From contig JAJFFA010001027.1 in the NCBI GenBank assembly GCA_021776885.1, positions 1 through 5,587 of the forward strand: 5,587 bases of DNA, written 5' to 3'. This document shows, in pieces, positions 4,910 through 5,587 of this stretch. The translations under genes and the position numbers were made by a program. The DNA is from Planctomycetota bacterium. Its GTDB lineage: Bacteria; Planctomycetota; UBA1135; GCA-002686595. The notes below the pieces were generated by a model. That model had not been told where the DNA came from, did no database searches, and saw only the letters and a program-made list of their open reading frames with translations. Within the stretch, counting starts at the first letter, position 1, and each line of letters starts with the position of its first letter.

Positions 4910-5587
4910 AGCGGCTGAAGCCGCCGCCGCAGGAGCCGCTGAAGCGGCCGCACTGCACCAGCCGTCCGGTCCCGGCGTCGAGCACGCGGATCTCGGGGGC
5001 GCGGGCGTGGGGGCGGAAGCTGTGGTACTCCTCCCCGGCGCGGCCGTAGAAGAGCACGTCGGGCTCGACGTGCAGGGTCGAGTCCTCGACGTCGTAGTCG
5101 AACTCGGCCACCAGGGGCGCGCCCCAATCCAGCACCAGCTCGCCTCCGGGCGGGAGGTCGAGCAGGCGCGAGCGGCCGGCGCGCAGACGCGCCGTCTCGT
5201 TGCCGAGTCGCGCGCTGCCGAAGGCCAGCACGTACTGGCCGGCGGGGACGCGGGTCGGTCCTGCGCTGACCTCGAAGGACAGCTCGCCGCTGCGCACGAC
5301 AGCGCTCTCGAGCTCTCCGCTGCAGGCGAAGCGGCTGCGCAGGTCGAGGATGCCGGTGGGGCCGTTCCAGGGACCCAGGCCGAGGCGGCCTTCGGCTTCG
5401 TCCACCTGCAGGGCGAGCAACTCCCCGCTGACCGAGACGATGGGCGAGAGCCGCCCGGCGCTGCGCGAGGGGGAGACGATCAGCGCGTCGACACCGAAGT
5501 CGTCGTGGCGTCCGTTGCCGTCCAGATCGACGAGGGCCAGGGTCGTCGCTCCGAAGTGCGCGACCAGGGCTCCGGCCGCGGCCCAGG
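4815..5587 (-). CDS. Unrecognised protein, 5' end beyond the window, with a calcium-loop-like motif
   Basis: The frame is open from the right edge (codon 5585-5583) to a TAG at 4817-4815, giving 256 residues of a longer protein. A TTG at 5420 could be taken as a start, but the reading frame continues upstream with the same codon bias and protein-like sequence, so I treat the gene as truncated by the window. Upstream of the TTG it reads TLALVDLDGNGRHDDFGVDAL, containing DxDxNGxxDD, as in EF-hand/dockerin-like or FG-GAP/VCBS calcium loops of secreted proteins. The rest is rich in short beta-strand-like segments, with three cysteines (in FACSG, VQCGRFS and SGSCGGG) that could form disulfides. 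Extracytoplasmic location is inference; the signal peptide would be outside the window. I cannot assign a function. Confidence 0.75.
   Translation of the reverse strand, partial: WAAAGALVAHFGATTLALVDLDGNGRHDDFGVDALIVSPSRSAGRLSPIVSVSGELLALQVDEAEGRLGLGPWNGPTGILDLRSRFACSGELESAVVRSGELSFEVSAGPTRVPAGQYVLAFGSARLGNETARLRAGRSRLLDLPPGGELVLDWGAPLVAEFDYDVEDSTLHVEPDVLFYGRAGEEYHSFRPHARAPEIRVLDAGTGRLVQCGRFSGSCGGGFSRFSAPVPDGIELEVTLVHARALFGAIAGRRRQ

Noticed and set aside
4837..5049. Small + strand frame (70 codons) with an ATG near the convergent junction
   Set aside because: It is wholly antisense to the minus-strand gene ending at 4815, and its Pro/Ser/Arg-rich product has no domain-like pattern.

Overview
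This is a very GC-rich bacterial window (strong G/C bias at third codon positions), packed with genes and almost without intergenic DNA. The combination of a MurQ etherase, a YCII-domain protein with a possible lipoprotein signal, a secreted-type protein with an 'LDGNG' calcium-loop motif and a proline/aspartate-rich membrane protein would fit a planctomycete-like or other GC-rich environmental bacterium. That placement is inference; nothing in the window fixes the taxon.

Layout. (1) Positions 1-77 hold what may be the last codons of a + strand gene, followed by an 81-base almost perfect palindrome (77-157) that contains the 3' end of murQ. (2) Positions 133-2778 are a minus-strand run read right to left: an unrecognised two-helix membrane protein (2778-1993), a 2,4-dienoyl-CoA reductase-type short-chain dehydrogenase (1954-1043), and murQ (1050-133). 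The last two overlap by 8 bases. (3) A 92-base divergent intergenic region (2779-2870) separates this run from a + strand pair: a PaaZ/BoxD-type CoA-semialdehyde dehydrogenase (2871-4430), and a YCII-domain protein that begins at a GTG overlapping its stop codon (4427 onward). (4) A minus-strand gene enters from the right edge and stops at 4815. It is open to the end of the window, so its 5' part is missing.

Functionally, the reductase and the dehydrogenase both belong to families that act on CoA thioesters (unsaturated fatty acyl-CoA and ring-cleavage semialdehyde-CoA), so the divergent pair suggests fatty-acid or aromatic-acid breakdown. MurQ belongs to cell-wall amino-sugar recycling and shares the transcript only by position. 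I see no defence system, mobile element, tRNA, rRNA or CRISPR array. The most unusual feature is the palindrome at 77-157. Its arms each spell the same seven-residue MurQ C-terminus plus a stop codon and differ only by TAG versus TGA. The second is an apparent frameshift and truncation at the end of the YCII gene.
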